A stretch of 64,000 bases of DNA from Candidatus Nanohaloarchaea archaeon (GTDB lineage Archaea; Nanohalarchaeota; Nanosalinia; Nanosalinales; Nanosalinaceae), in assembly GCA_014297435.1 (NCBI GenBank), contig JACOQA010000002.1:124001-188000 (forward strand), in the 5' to 3' direction. Every line of letters begins with the position of its first letter. The first letter of the stretch is position 1. The notes below the pieces were generated by a model. That model did no database searches and had not been told where the DNA came from. It saw only the letters and a program-made list of their open reading frames with translations. The translations under genes and the position numbers were made by a program. This document shows, in pieces, positions 1-7,523 of this stretch.

Positions 1-57
1 AAGTAGCCATTAAAATGAACGTGGTAAGAAGTAGGGCTGTTCGGCTTTTTGGAGGCA

Positions 58-747
58 TCAGCCATCACACTCGTATAGCGCTCCTACTACCTCCGGATTC
101 TGAAGTGCGTCCTGGTAGATTTCCTGCTCCACCGGTTCGTAGTTTCCACGACCATCACTGAGCAGTACCTCTTCCTCGCCTAGAACATCCGTGTTGTGAG
201 GATCTCTGTCAACTAGAAATACGTATTCCTCGTCTGAGTCAACCATCAGGCCGTCGCCAGGTAGCGTGTCCGAAGGCCATGTTTCGTACTGGTCAAGATT
301 TAAATCGCCAAGTCTTTCGTATTGACCTCTAAGCCCTTGAACCCAATCAAGTTCGACCGCTAGGTCACATCCTCTGTTCGCGAGGGGTTCTGGCGGAACT
401 CTTGCACCTGCTCCTGTGTCTTGGGGTGTGCTCTGGTTACTTCCTGTCCCGTTACCTGTTTGGTTGCCGTCACCTCCTGCACCCCCTCCAAGCTGTTCAG
501 ACTTCCAGTTTATAGCGGCTCCATCACCGTCTGTAGCTTCTAGTATTCCGAAGCCTACAACGCCGACACCTGTGGCTGCACCTAAAGCTCCTAGACCTGT
601 CTGGAGTACTTCTCTCCTGTTCGGCAAATATTCTTCGTTCGTATCCTCCGTAGTGCGGTCTTTTTCTATTGTGGTTTCTTCAGTAACTTTTGTTTCTTCA
701 TGTGTGTTTTCGTCTTCGTCCCAATTTTCGTCTTCCGGGTCTGACAT
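58..747 (-). CDS. Tat-signal secreted or membrane-anchored acidic protein, function unknown
   Basis: The 229-residue protein has a very acidic N-terminal tail (residues 1-40), then a twin-arginine pair at residues 44-45 (NRREVLQTG) followed by a glycine/alanine-rich hydrophobic stretch to about residue 70. This is the layout of a haloarchaeal Tat signal or anchor, although the long tail before the RR pair is unusual. A Gly/Asn/Ser/Thr-rich linker (about 85-112) leads to a C-terminal domain with two cysteines (about 126 and 227) that I do not recognise. Inference: a folded protein exported by Tat and probably held by its uncleaved hydrophobic segment. No operon partner; the next gene is divergent. 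The function is unknown. Confidence 0.7.
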   Translation of the reverse strand: MSDPEDENWDEDENTHEETKVTEETTIEKDRTTEDTNEEYLPNRREVLQTGLGALGAATGVGVVGFGILEATDGDGAAINWKSEQLGGGAGGDGNQTGNGTGSNQSTPQDTGAGARVPPEPLANRGCDLAVELDWVQGLRGQYERLGDLNLDQYETWPSDTLPGDGLMVDSDEEYVFLVDRDPHNTDVLGEEEVLLSDGRGNYEPVEQEIYQDALQNPEVVGALYECDG

Positions 748-914
748 AGTTTGTTCTCACCAATAATCCTAAACTTCTAACCCGACTAAGAAAAGGAAAG
801 TTGTGAATAATTCCAATAATCGGCTCTGAAAGCCTCAAAACATGTAGAACGCAATAAGAACTATTTTAAGCAGTCCTTGGCTTGGGAGTGGTCGAAAAGA
901 CGGTTACACCAACG

Positions 915-937
915 TAAGTCAAACGGTTAAGTCAAAC
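915..937 (+). promoter_or_regulatory. Direct repeat TAAGTCAAAC x2 before the glyoxalase gene
   Basis: The decamer TAAGTCAAAC occurs at 915-924 and again at 928-937, a 13-base period, ending 22 bases before the ATG at 960. The second copy contains the only TATA-like stretch (GTTAAGT) at a plausible distance from a leaderless start. A regulator site overlapping the promoter is inferred; no binding protein can be named. Confidence 0.35.
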
Positions 938-959
938 CCTTACACTCATAATTTGTATT

Positions 960-1337
960 ATGAAGTTCGCACACACGATGCTCAGAGTCTCGAACCCAGA
1001 AAAAGTCATCGAATTCTACACAGAAGCATTTGACTGGGAGATGAAACGAAAGAAGGAGATGGAAACCTTCACCCTATACTTCCTTGGACCGGAAGATCAG
1101 ACCGCCGAGCTTGAACTCACATACAACCATGGGGAAGACGATCGATACGAGAAAGGCGAGGGCTATGGACACATCGCAATCCACACAGAAGAAGGTCAGT
1201 CACTGGAAGATGCGTATCGAAAGGCTGTTGATGCCGGTGGCGAGGACTACCGAGCTCCCGACGAATGTCCTGGAAACTACGCTTTTGTGAAAGACCCTGA
1301 AGGTTACGAGGTAGAGATCTTAGCGAGATCACCTTAA
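960..1337 (+). CDS. gloA: Lactoylglutathione lyase (glyoxalase I), VOC superfamily
   Basis: This 125-residue protein is a single-domain glyoxalase I. It isomerises the hemithioacetal of methylglyoxal and a thiol, detoxifying methylglyoxal in the cytoplasm. The metal ligands of the E. coli Ni2+ enzyme can be placed: His5, Glu52 (in ELTYN), His71 (in GHIAI) and Glu119 (in YEVEIL). The length and two beta-alpha-beta-beta-beta modules fit the family (about 130 residues). The natural thiol in archaea is uncertain, since glutathione is usually absent. It stands alone and is probably transcribed as a leaderless mRNA. Confidence 0.88.
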   Translation: MKFAHTMLRVSNPEKVIEFYTEAFDWEMKRKKEMETFTLYFLGPEDQTAELELTYNHGEDDRYEKGEGYGHIAIHTEEGQSLEDAYRKAVDAGGEDYRAPDECPGNYAFVKDPEGYEVEILARSP

Positions 1338-1504
1338 TTCTCGCACCCTTTTTCTTTCCTATATCTTATCCCGTTAGTACACCCCGAGCAACCATCAAAG
1401 GAGTGAGTCTCTAACAGTCACTTGGATCCGTCAGAGTAAACCCACCTATTCTTTCGAAGAAATGGCATGTTTAGTCCTGCTGCAACTCACAATCACCTAA
1501 AGAT

Positions 1505-1625
1505 TGTTCAAATATATTGAACAGTAATATGTTCTTCAAAAACGAACATTCAAATGTTTTTAATACCTTTTGTTATTTCCATTTGGTGAAGACGAAAATA
1601 GAAGAGTGTTCGTCCTTCAAGAACA
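1505..1625 (+). promoter_or_regulatory. Three TGTTC-N9-GAACA palindromes upstream of the 1680 gene
   Basis: Perfect half-sites TGTTC and GAACA separated by exactly nine bases lie at 1505-1523, 1530-1548 and 1607-1625. The first is fully palindromic (TGTTCAA, ATATA core, TTGAACA). The same motif recurs at 3706-3724 and 3814-3832, and with one mismatch at 2092-2110. All copies sit in intergenic DNA between 1.5 and 3.9 kb. The array lies upstream of the predicted TATA box (1650-1656) of the next gene, so an activator or co-operative dimeric regulator is the natural reading. This is the main content of the 342-base gene-free stretch 1338-1679; I see no gene in it. Confidence 0.6.
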
Positions 1626-1679
1626 ACCAATATTTACTTTTTGGTAACAAATAAAAAGCTAGGGCTTCAATCCTTTACT

Positions 1680-2087
1680 ATGAGCTCAGATCAAGGCTTG
1701 GAAGGCGCCAGAAATGAAGCTAGAACAGTTTATCACGAGAAGGATAGGTATGAAGCCATACCGGAGCTAACGGGAATGATGGGCGCCAAGGAAACGCTCG
1801 AACATCAAGAGAAGGATGCCGTAGATACTGCTTATGAACTAATTAACGAATACGGACACAACCTTGAGGAGGACGATAATAGAGCCAATAAAGATCTGGG
1901 ATGGTCGCTCGCACAGGCAAGGGACCTAATGGAGAGAGAGCCATCTACAGATTTTGAAAAACGTGCACACAACCTTCTCGAAAGCCTTGACAGAAAGATC
2001 TGTCGTGACCAAGAAATATCTGGAACAGTCCAGGTTTATGCAACGATGCATGGTCAGGGCAAAGAGATGAATGAATTAACCGAGTAA
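1680..2087 (+). CDS. Acidic helical protein of unknown function
   Basis: The protein has 135 residues from ATG1680. That start is preferred over the upstream TTG at 1641 because an AATAAAAA box at 1650-1657 lies 27 bases before the ATG, the usual spacing for a leaderless archaeal mRNA. The sequence is mostly predicted helix, rich in Glu, Asp, Lys and Arg, with one Cys, no signal peptide and no membrane segment. I do not recognise the family. It is bracketed by TGTTC-N9-GAACA palindromes on both sides, which suggests regulated expression within the local accessory block. Confidence 0.55.
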   Translation: MSSDQGLEGARNEARTVYHEKDRYEAIPELTGMMGAKETLEHQEKDAVDTAYELINEYGHNLEEDDNRANKDLGWSLAQARDLMEREPSTDFEKRAHNLLESLDRKICRDQEISGTVQVYATMHGQGKEMNELTE

Positions 2088-2091
2088 TGAG

Positions 2092-2110
2092 TGTTAATAA
2101 TATTTGAACA
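2092..2110 (+). promoter_or_regulatory. One-mismatch copy of the TGTTC-N9-GAACA palindrome
   Basis: TGTTA-N9-GAACA begins five bases after the stop codon of the preceding gene. It keeps the nine-base spacing of the other copies and, like those at 3706 and 3814, is followed by CTCA. Its position at a gene end, with no confident gene starting just downstream, leaves its target unclear. Confidence 0.4.
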
Positions 2111-2372
2111 CTCATGGACTTTCGCACTAAATTCGGAAAAACATCCAGAACAAAGGAGGTATAACGCAAACGAGTGAATCGATACCACCCCCTCAACAGG
2201 TCGAAGATATACCTTCCTTATTATAGCCGAGATGTTTCTGGCACACCCTTGCCTAAGCGTGAAAGATATATCGATAAACACGTATAGCTATATTTCTGAT
2301 ATACCTCCTTTGTTAAGACTAATTCTCATTTCCCCCTCCACGAGAGTTCAATGACAGCAAACACTCACCGAT

Positions 2373-2519
2373 TCATATCCGCCTAAGTATGAAGATAATT
2401 ACTCCCGCAATCAAAAGTCCTACACCCCAGTAAGTCGAAGTATAAGGCAGTTAAGTAAGAACAAAAGTCGCCAACCCCGACGTAATAAGAGACCATCCAG
2501 CAGTTGTCTGGTAAGCCAT
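2373..2519 (-). pseudogene. Small two-helix membrane protein gene interrupted by an in-frame TAA
   Basis: Reading the minus strand from ATG2519 gives 22 codons with a hydrophobic run (GWSLITSGLATFVLT), then TAA at 2451-2453. The same frame then stays open for 25 more codons carrying a second hydrophobic helix (WGVGLLIAGVIIFILRR) ending in positive residues and TGA. Two well-formed transmembrane segments in one frame separated only by an ochre codon look like a decayed gene for a 48-residue membrane protein. It lies inside the 559-base stretch 2088-2646, which otherwise holds no convincing gene. A sequencing error at the TAA cannot be excluded. Confidence 0.45.
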
Positions 2520-2646
2520 AAAACCTATTTAGAGGTCTAAAAGAAAGGATCTTCTTCCAGAATAGAACATGCAAAAGCTTCTATTGTACTACGATCACAG
2601 ATTTCACCGAAAAACTATATTCGAGCACAACAAAACACTTCGAAGC

Positions 2647-3402
2647 ATGGAGCAATCAAGAAACAAAATCATATTAGCTATCTTAGTTTTTTTGTCAGCA
2701 ACACTCCTCAGCTCCACTCTAATTGATACTCAGAAGGACAAACCCAACTATATCAGCGACTGGGCTTACAAAATAGGGATTGAAAACTATACCTGGTCCG
2801 CTGAAGCACATATAGATAAAACCGAACTCGATTCTGGAATATACCTTGTAACAAAACACAGAAAGGGTGAAGTTACGTCAAAGCAGCTGGATAATGCCTG
2901 GAGACTTTATAACAATACATATTCCGCCATAGTATCTAAAGGATGGACTAAATTCACTAAAGCAAAACAGGACGGCTTCATAAACTGGAGAAATAGTATA
3001 CATTACGTAAACAAAGATTTCATACTCGATAACAAGACTTTAGACCCTGAAAGACCCGAAAGCCTAATTTACTTCAATCAAAGCGGAGAAATGAAACTCG
3101 GAGGAGCAATGTACCTGGAAAACGATATAAACAAGACCGGCAAACAGGTAGGCGGTCCTCTCACAGCCTGGCACTTCCATAGATACGAGGAGAATAGGTG
3201 CTTAGCCGACGGAAAATACTTCATTTCCAGAGAATGTGATAGCAGCGACCCAATAATATCTCCAGAAATGCTGCATGTATGGATGATTAAACATCCAGAA
3301 AGCCAGTTTAGCACCTCAATGTGGATTAAAAACATTTCAAGATCCGATTACGATAAAATAGATAAATTAAAATTTAAAAGAAAAGAGTTAAGGAATAATT
3401 AA
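2647..3402 (+). CDS. Membrane-anchored extracytoplasmic protein with WHxH and LHVW motifs
   Basis: The protein has 251 residues from ATG2647. This start puts a hydrophobic anchor at residues 7-27 after a short positive tail; an earlier in-frame ATG at 2569 would add 26 unlikely residues. The outer domain ends with a conserved-looking block: GGPLTAWHFHRYE (about residues 168-180), Cys residues about 10 and 24 residues later, then MLHVWMIKHPESQFS. This resembles an uncharacterised bacterial and archaeal family in which the WHxH and HVW histidines are invariant, suggesting a metal site; that assignment is from memory and is inference. Potential N-glycosylation sequons (NKT, NQS, NIS) fit an external location. 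Confidence 0.6.
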   Translation: MEQSRNKIILAILVFLSATLLSSTLIDTQKDKPNYISDWAYKIGIENYTWSAEAHIDKTELDSGIYLVTKHRKGEVTSKQLDNAWRLYNNTYSAIVSKGWTKFTKAKQDGFINWRNSIHYVNKDFILDNKTLDPERPESLIYFNQSGEMKLGGAMYLENDINKTGKQVGGPLTAWHFHRYEENRCLADGKYFISRECDSSDPIISPEMLHVWMIKHPESQFSTSMWIKNISRSDYDKIDKLKFKRKELRNN

Positions 3403-3459
3403 CACTTAAGACGCGAAGAACCCAATGTTCTAAGATATATCAGGTTCCAAAAGAAATAT

Positions 3460-3666
3460 TTACTGCTTGGTATGCTCATCTAGCACTCTTAACACTATAT
3501 CTCTGTTGTTTTCAGTGTAGAGAATGTGTGCCACCCCTTCTTCAGATTTCGTAACCGATATACCTAGCCCCATCTGACCAAACACATCTTTCAGTCTGGA
3601 GTAAAGTCTCCCATCACCATGAATTATGAAGCGTTCGCCGTCGTCCTGGATCTTTGTAATCTTCAT
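3460..3666 (-). CDS. Small hypothetical protein, 68 residues
   Basis: A short soluble protein with alternating predicted strands and helices, no cysteine, no signal and no membrane segment. It is not recognised. Support for it being real comes from its clean ATG start and acidic composition, and from a TGTTC-N9-GAACA palindrome at 3706-3724, forty bases upstream of its start. It would be the second gene apparently served by that motif. Confidence 0.45.
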   Translation of the reverse strand: MKITKIQDDGERFIIHGDGRLYSRLKDVFGQMGLGISVTKSEEGVAHILYTENNRDIVLRVLDEHTKQ

Positions 3667-3705
3667 GTAGGAAGTTTCTCGAGCCGTTTTTAACCATTTA
3701 CGGAC

Positions 3706-3724
3706 TGTTCGCTTTTTTAGAACA
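3706..3724 (-). promoter_or_regulatory. TGTTC-N9-GAACA palindrome upstream of the 3666 gene
   Basis: Perfect half-sites with a nine-base AT-rich spacer lie forty bases upstream of the minus-strand start at 3666, about where a regulator just upstream of the TATA box would bind. It shares its flank CTCAG with the next copy at 3814-3832. Confidence 0.5.
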
Positions 3725-3813
3725 CTCAGTTTTCACAAGTTAACAATTAATCAATGAGTGAAAACATAAAGTACTTAAAAGGTTTGAATATTCATAGTTT
3801 TTGAATACATAGT

Positions 3814-3832
3814 TGTTCAATCTATATGAACA
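3814..3832 (+). promoter_or_regulatory. TGTTC-N9-GAACA palindrome in gene-free DNA
   Basis: Perfect half-sites with a nine-base spacer lie 108 bases from the copy at 3706 and are again followed by CTCAG. No gene starts nearby on either strand that I can support, so it may belong to the same control region or mark a lost gene. Confidence 0.45.
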
Positions 3833-4319
3833 CTCAGAGAATGATTGTGAGTTTAAAACCGGCATTTTGCTTAAATTTAAACCTAAGTTGGGTATAATCC
3901 GGGTCATCCGACTTATCGTGGTGCAATAAATGTGAGGCTCAATACACCATCCGACCATGGATGATTGGATTAGTTGAACCAGAAGCACTAGACCTCCCGC
4001 CAAACTAGAGGGATCTGGCACTAGTCCTTCTGTTGTGTGAGAGTTAGAGCTTTGAACTTCTCAATTTGACCGATAATAGAGCAACCCAAAAACCATTATA
4101 GTCGAGTGTATAGATCGGAGAGGTTCTGTAAGCCAGAAATCCATCTTGAAGCCCGAGAAAAGTATTAACAACATCACAAGGTTACTGCGGCGTTACCATC
4201 GGTTTATTCGGTCTCGATGACGAATAAACGCACCTAGGCATGCTCAAATACGCGGAAGAATTGACTCAGAAGCCGATTTGTTTAAATAGGTACGGGTTGA
4301 ACCTTAGATGTGAGTATCC
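3833..4319. other. Gene-free stretch with a strong hairpin at 4202-4229
   Basis: With the adjoining bases from 3667 this is a 653-base interval without a supportable protein gene; possible frames are short and broken. Within it GTTTATTCG (4202-4210) and CGAATAAAC (4221-4229) form a perfect nine-base-pair stem with a ten-base loop. TTTAAATA at 4281-4288 is probably the TATA box of the histone gene. I checked for tRNA, SRP RNA and RNase P RNA signatures and found none. An unrecognised non-coding RNA or remnants of a lost element are both possible. Confidence 0.4.
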
Positions 4320-4517
4320 ATGGAGTTCTCAATCGCAAAGATGAAAGAAATGATCAAGGAACAAGGGGACAAAAGGGTTTCAAGAGACAGCGCTGAAGAA
4401 ATGAGAGAGATTCTCGAAATGTTCGCAGGCGACGTATCAGAAGAGGCAATAGCAATCGCTGACGAAGACAGCAGAAAGACAGTCAGAGCCGAAGACGTAC
4501 GAAAAGCCCTCAAATAA
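4320..4517 (+). CDS. Archaeal histone
   Basis: A 65-residue single histone-fold protein of the HMfA/HMfB type. It forms dimers that wrap and compact DNA. The order of helix, loop, long helix, loop and short helix is visible, and the C-terminal signature RKTVRAEDVRKAL matches the last helix-strand region of archaeal histones. The protein is more acidic than thermophile histones, as expected for a salt-in halophile. It is the first gene of a DNA-maintenance block with RPA and RadA, though a T-run after its stop (about 4529-4539) suggests its own transcript. Confidence 0.93.
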   Translation: MEFSIAKMKEMIKEQGDKRVSRDSAEEMREILEMFAGDVSEEAIAIADEDSRKTVRAEDVRKALK

Positions 4518-4528
4518 CGACCCTTATC

Positions 4529-4540
4529 TATTTTTTTATT
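4529..4540 (+). terminator. T-rich terminator after the histone gene
   Basis: CTATTTTTTTAT lies about a dozen bases after the histone stop codon. Archaeal polymerase terminates in such T-runs without needing a hairpin. The next gene has its own TATA-like box at about 4558-4563. Confidence 0.5.
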
Positions 4541-4587
4541 CTCACCAAACACCATGGATTTAAGCTTTGTATCCACCTAAATTCTAT

Positions 4588-5583
4588 ATGAACGCGAAAG
4601 ACGTCGTCGAAAAAATTGTCGAAGAAACCGACCTAAGCAAGGAAGACGTAAAGGAAGAAGTAGAAGCCAAAACAGACGAGTTCGAAGGCCTAGTATCAGA
4701 AGAAGGCGCAGTACACCTAGTCGCAAAGGACAACGGAGTACAGATCGCGGAAGCCGGCGGACAAGCACTAGACATAGAAAACATCGTCCCCGACATGAGA
4801 AAGGTAAACCTCAAAGCCCGAGTAACCAACATAATGGACGCAAACACCTTCGAAAGGGATGACGGCGACGAAGGAAAAGTACAGAACATGGTCTTGGGAG
4901 ACGAAACCGGCACAATAAGAGTAACACTCTGGGACGAACAGACCGAAATAGCTGAAAAGGTTTCTGAAGGCGACGCAATCGGAGTCGAAGGCGCATACAC
5001 CGTAGAAGACGACAGAGGAAACGCCGAACTAAGACTCGGAGACGAAGCACACGTCAAAAAAGTAGACGACGATGAGGTACCCGAAGTCGAGACAGGTGGA
5101 AGCTCCGATACCGAAAAAGTAGATATTAGAGAGATCCAGTCAGAAGGAGCAAGCTACGAGGTCAAAGGAATGATAATGGATGTCTACACCTCAAGCCCTT
5201 TCTACCGTGTAGACCCTGAAACAGGAGACACAGTAAGAGAAAACGACGACGGAGAACTTGTAACAGATGAAGGCAAAGAAGTAGAAGAACCCGACCACAG
5301 ACTCGCACTATCATGCGTAGTAGACGACGGAACCGGAAACACAAGAGTCGTACTGTTCGGCGACCAAGCAAGAAAACTACTGGAAATCGATGAAGAAACA
5401 GAAAGAGATGGAGACCTCAAAGCAGTAGAGAACGCAGCAACAGACGCTGTAGGCAAAGAAGTCAGAATTTCGGGTAGAACACGTTACAACGACTACTTCG
5501 GAACACTTGAACTTATAGGAAACGAGTACGAAGAAATCGAACCAGAAGACGAGATAGAAGAACTTGTAGAAGTTCTAGCATAA
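4588..5583 (+). CDS. rpa: Replication protein A (single-stranded DNA-binding, OB-fold)
   Basis: The protein has 331 residues from ATG4588; the TATA-like TTTAAG at 4558 is 28 bases upstream, so the in-frame GTG at 4567 is not needed. A short N-terminal helical region (1-45) precedes two OB-folds, about residues 68-160 (VNLKARVTNI ... EAHVKK) and about 190-315 (SYEVKGMIMD ... LELIGNEY), each containing the nucleotide-binding signature 'D.TG..R..LW/F'. It coats single-stranded DNA in replication, recombination and repair. No C-terminal zinc finger is visible, unlike many euryarchaeal RPAs. radA begins 16 bases after it, consistent with co-transcription and a shared repair role. Confidence 0.88.
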   Translation: MNAKDVVEKIVEETDLSKEDVKEEVEAKTDEFEGLVSEEGAVHLVAKDNGVQIAEAGGQALDIENIVPDMRKVNLKARVTNIMDANTFERDDGDEGKVQNMVLGDETGTIRVTLWDEQTEIAEKVSEGDAIGVEGAYTVEDDRGNAELRLGDEAHVKKVDDDEVPEVETGGSSDTEKVDIREIQSEGASYEVKGMIMDVYTSSPFYRVDPETGDTVRENDDGELVTDEGKEVEEPDHRLALSCVVDDGTGNTRVVLFGDQARKLLEIDEETERDGDLKAVENAATDAVGKEVRISGRTRYNDYFGTLELIGNEYEEIEPEDEIEELVEVLA

Positions 5584-5599
5584 ACTTGGTGAACCATTA

Positions 5600-6547
5600 A
5601 TGTCTGAAGACGATATAGAACTTGAAGATCTAAACGGAGTTGGAGCAAAGACAGCGGAAAAGCTTAGAGAAGCAGGATACGACGATCTGATGTCGATCGC
5701 GACCATGAGCGCTGGAGACCTCGGCGAAGTCGCAGACCTAGGAGAGAAAAAGTCTCAGAAGATTATCACTGGCGCACGTCAGGAGCTCGATATCGGATTC
5801 GAGTCCGGTAAAGACCGTTACGATCAGAAAAAGGAGATGAAGAAAATCTCCGCCGGCGCAAGCAACCTAGACGACCTACTTGGAGGTGGCGTCGACACAC
5901 AGTCCATAACCGAATTCTACGGAGAGTACGGAAGCGGTAAGACACAGATCGGACACCAGCTATCCGTAAACGTTCAGAAACCTGAAGGAGAAGGCGGACT
6001 TGACAGAGACGTCATCTACATCGACACAGAGGACACTTTCGTCCCTCAGAGAATCGAGGACATGGCAGAAGACCAGGGAATGGACGTAGAGGAAACACTT
6101 GACCGGATCCACGTTGCCAGAGCATTTAACTCAGACCATCAGATGCTTCTAGCCGATGAGGCACAGGATATCTGCCAGAGCGAGGACATCGGACTAATTG
6201 TTGTCGACTCCTTAACAGCGCAGTTCCGTGCAGAGTACGTTGGAAGAGGAGAGCTCGCACAGCGACAGCAAAAACTCAACAGGCACATGGCCACACTACT
6301 GAGACTCGCAAACAGCCATAACGCAGCGGTAGTTGTCACGAACCAGGTTATGTCGAACCCAGACCAGATGTTTGGCGATCCTACGAAAGCTATTGGAGGA
6401 CACATCGTCGCACACAACTCCGCAACAAGACTTTACCTCAGAAAAGGCAAGAAAGGTAAAAGAGTTGCAAAACTGGTTGACTCACCTTACATGCCTGAAG
6501 GAGAAGCTGTTTACAACATCGAGGACGGCGGAATTAAGGACGCTTAA
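5600..6547 (+). CDS. radA: DNA repair and recombination protein RadA
   Basis: The 315-residue archaeal RecA/Rad51 recombinase forms filaments on single-stranded DNA and carries out ATP-dependent strand exchange. The N-terminal helix-hairpin-helix domain (about 5-60, DLNGVGAKTAEKL) is followed by a linker and the ATPase core, with Walker A GEYGSGKT at 108-115 and Walker B LIVVDSLTAQFR at 199-210. The DNA-binding loop region with GRGELAQRQQ (215-224) and the L2 segment NPDQMFGDPTKAIGG are intact. Length and order are normal for the family. It follows rpa by 16 bases. The C-terminus overlaps the end of the convergent next gene by four bases. Confidence 0.96.
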   Translation: MSEDDIELEDLNGVGAKTAEKLREAGYDDLMSIATMSAGDLGEVADLGEKKSQKIITGARQELDIGFESGKDRYDQKKEMKKISAGASNLDDLLGGGVDTQSITEFYGEYGSGKTQIGHQLSVNVQKPEGEGGLDRDVIYIDTEDTFVPQRIEDMAEDQGMDVEETLDRIHVARAFNSDHQMLLADEAQDICQSEDIGLIVVDSLTAQFRAEYVGRGELAQRQQKLNRHMATLLRLANSHNAAVVVTNQVMSNPDQMFGDPTKAIGGHIVAHNSATRLYLRKGKKGKRVAKLVDSPYMPEGEAVYNIEDGGIKDA

Positions 6548-7146
6548 TCGGTTAAAGCGTAGAAAGCCGAGTTGTAAACCTCTCTTACTTTCTCCTCTAA
6601 TTTATGTTCTTCAACACGGAGCTCTGTCAGAAACTCTCCACCTATATTTGAAGAGATCTCATAACCCTCGCCATCTTCTCTAACTTCTATACGTCCGGAT
6701 TTATCGGCGTAGTCTAAGTCAAGCCATGAACGGGAATCCCGTCTGTTGATACTTGACCTTTCAACATGCTCGTAACCTACTAAATCCCTGAAAAATTCGT
6801 AAACCTCATCAAGACCTTTTTGGTCGTCGAGAATATTCTCCTCTTCAACAGTCTCTTCGTTGATAAAGCCTTCCGGACCTTTCTCTTCAAATTCAGTATT
6901 GAATTCCTCGAACTCTTCATAAAGCCGTTGAGTTTCTTCAAAACCTCCTGTCGTCAAGAAAGACTCTATTCTGTGAACATCTATTTTTCTGAGATCTTCT
7001 ATCTCGTTGCTTATCTCTCTAGGCGACTTTTCTTCAATAAAGTACTTTTCAAACACGTTAACAACAGGTATAGGCTCCGAACTTAGATCTTCTGCCGCGT
7101 AGTAAGGCTCTCCTCGTATCCGCTCTATAAACTGAAATTCGCCCAC
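6544..7146 (-). CDS. Hypothetical protein with possible DUF433-like N-terminal helices
   Basis: A 200-residue acidic soluble protein. Residues about 25-70 (IPVVNVFEKYF ... SPREISNEIEDL) recall the short helical DNA-binding fold of DUF433/antitoxin-like proteins, but the match is weak. The rest is coiled-coil-like (75-110) followed by a mixed domain with no motif I recognise. It is convergent with radA and overlaps its stop by four bases. No partner gene argues for a toxin-antitoxin pair. The function is unknown. Confidence 0.6.
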   Translation of the reverse strand: MGEFQFIERIRGEPYYAAEDLSSEPIPVVNVFEKYFIEEKSPREISNEIEDLRKIDVHRIESFLTTGGFEETQRLYEEFEEFNTEFEEKGPEGFINEETVEEENILDDQKGLDEVYEFFRDLVGYEHVERSSINRRDSRSWLDLDYADKSGRIEVREDGEGYEISSNIGGEFLTELRVEEHKLEEKVREVYNSAFYALTD

Positions 7147-7210
7147 ACAGAAGATCTAATGACTAAAATTATTTAAGAAAATCGGCCGTGAGGCCTAGCA
7201 GCTGTTAGAC

Positions 7211-7471
7211 TTAGATGATATCGTCTTCGGAAACGATAACGAAATCTCCGATTGATCTTACTGCAGAGAAGGGAACAATATTTCTTCCTTTCCTGTCTTC
7301 TTGGAGCTTGACCTCATCAATATGCTCCGTAGTATTTGTTATGAGCAGGTTCATCAGTTCTCCGGTATCAGCGACGAACGAGATGTCTTCTACCTCTCCA
7401 AATCTTTTTCCTTGCTCTTCCGAGACAATTGTCTTTCCTACAAGCTGCTTTCCACGTGGCTTATCCGACAT
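7211..7471 (-). CDS. PRC-barrel domain protein
   Basis: The protein has 86 residues from ATG7471 and is a single PRC-barrel, a small beta-barrel seen in archaeal proteins and at the end of RimM. It shows the typical opening 'QLVGKTIVSEEQGKRFGEVEDISF', split here across residues about 9-32, and the closing IVPFSAVRSIGDFVIV. PRC-barrels act in RNA metabolism and as adaptor modules; archaeal stand-alone copies are often linked to cell division. The start was chosen because a TTTATC box at 7494-7499 lies 25 bases upstream. The same box sits 28 bases before the divergent gene at 7524. Confidence 0.8.
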   Translation of the reverse strand: MSDKPRGKQLVGKTIVSEEQGKRFGEVEDISFVADTGELMNLLITNTTEHIDEVKLQEDRKGRNIVPFSAVRSIGDFVIVSEDDII

Positions 7472-7493
7472 ATTTTTTGCACCGTATAATAAG

Positions 7494-7500
7494 TTTATCA
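7494..7500. promoter_or_regulatory. Shared TATA-like box between divergent genes 7471 and 7524
   Basis: TTTATCA lies midway between two divergent start codons 53 bases apart, at about 25 and 28 bases from each. Both mRNAs would then be leaderless and both would rely on the same box. The same geometry recurs at 38051, 47083, 53553 and 58992. Confidence 0.45.
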
Positions 7501-7523
7501 GCACCGGAAAGTTAAAAGTTTAC

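Noticed and set aside
2174..2287. 37-codon frame with an AAAGGAGGT upstream
   Set aside because: The Shine-Dalgarno to GTG spacing is long (12 bases) and the peptide is basic and unrecognised; too weak to list as a gene.
3740..4021. 93-codon minus-strand frame in the gene-free interval
   Set aside because: No promoter, no recognisable sequence and a composition unlike the acidic proteome.
3840..4230. SRP RNA, RNase P RNA or a further tRNA
   Set aside because: The conserved cores of these RNAs (GGAAG-type SRP helix 8 loop, RNase P P4 motif, T-arm) could not be found on either strand.
4577..5456. Long minus-strand frames opposite the RPA gene
   Set aside because: Shadows caused by the biased codon use of an acidic protein; rich in Leu, Arg and Ser with no family match.
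7215..7523. In-frame upstream extension of the 2H phosphodiesterase gene
   Set aside because: It runs antisense through the PRC-barrel gene; the HxT protein begins at ATG7524 with its own promoter box.
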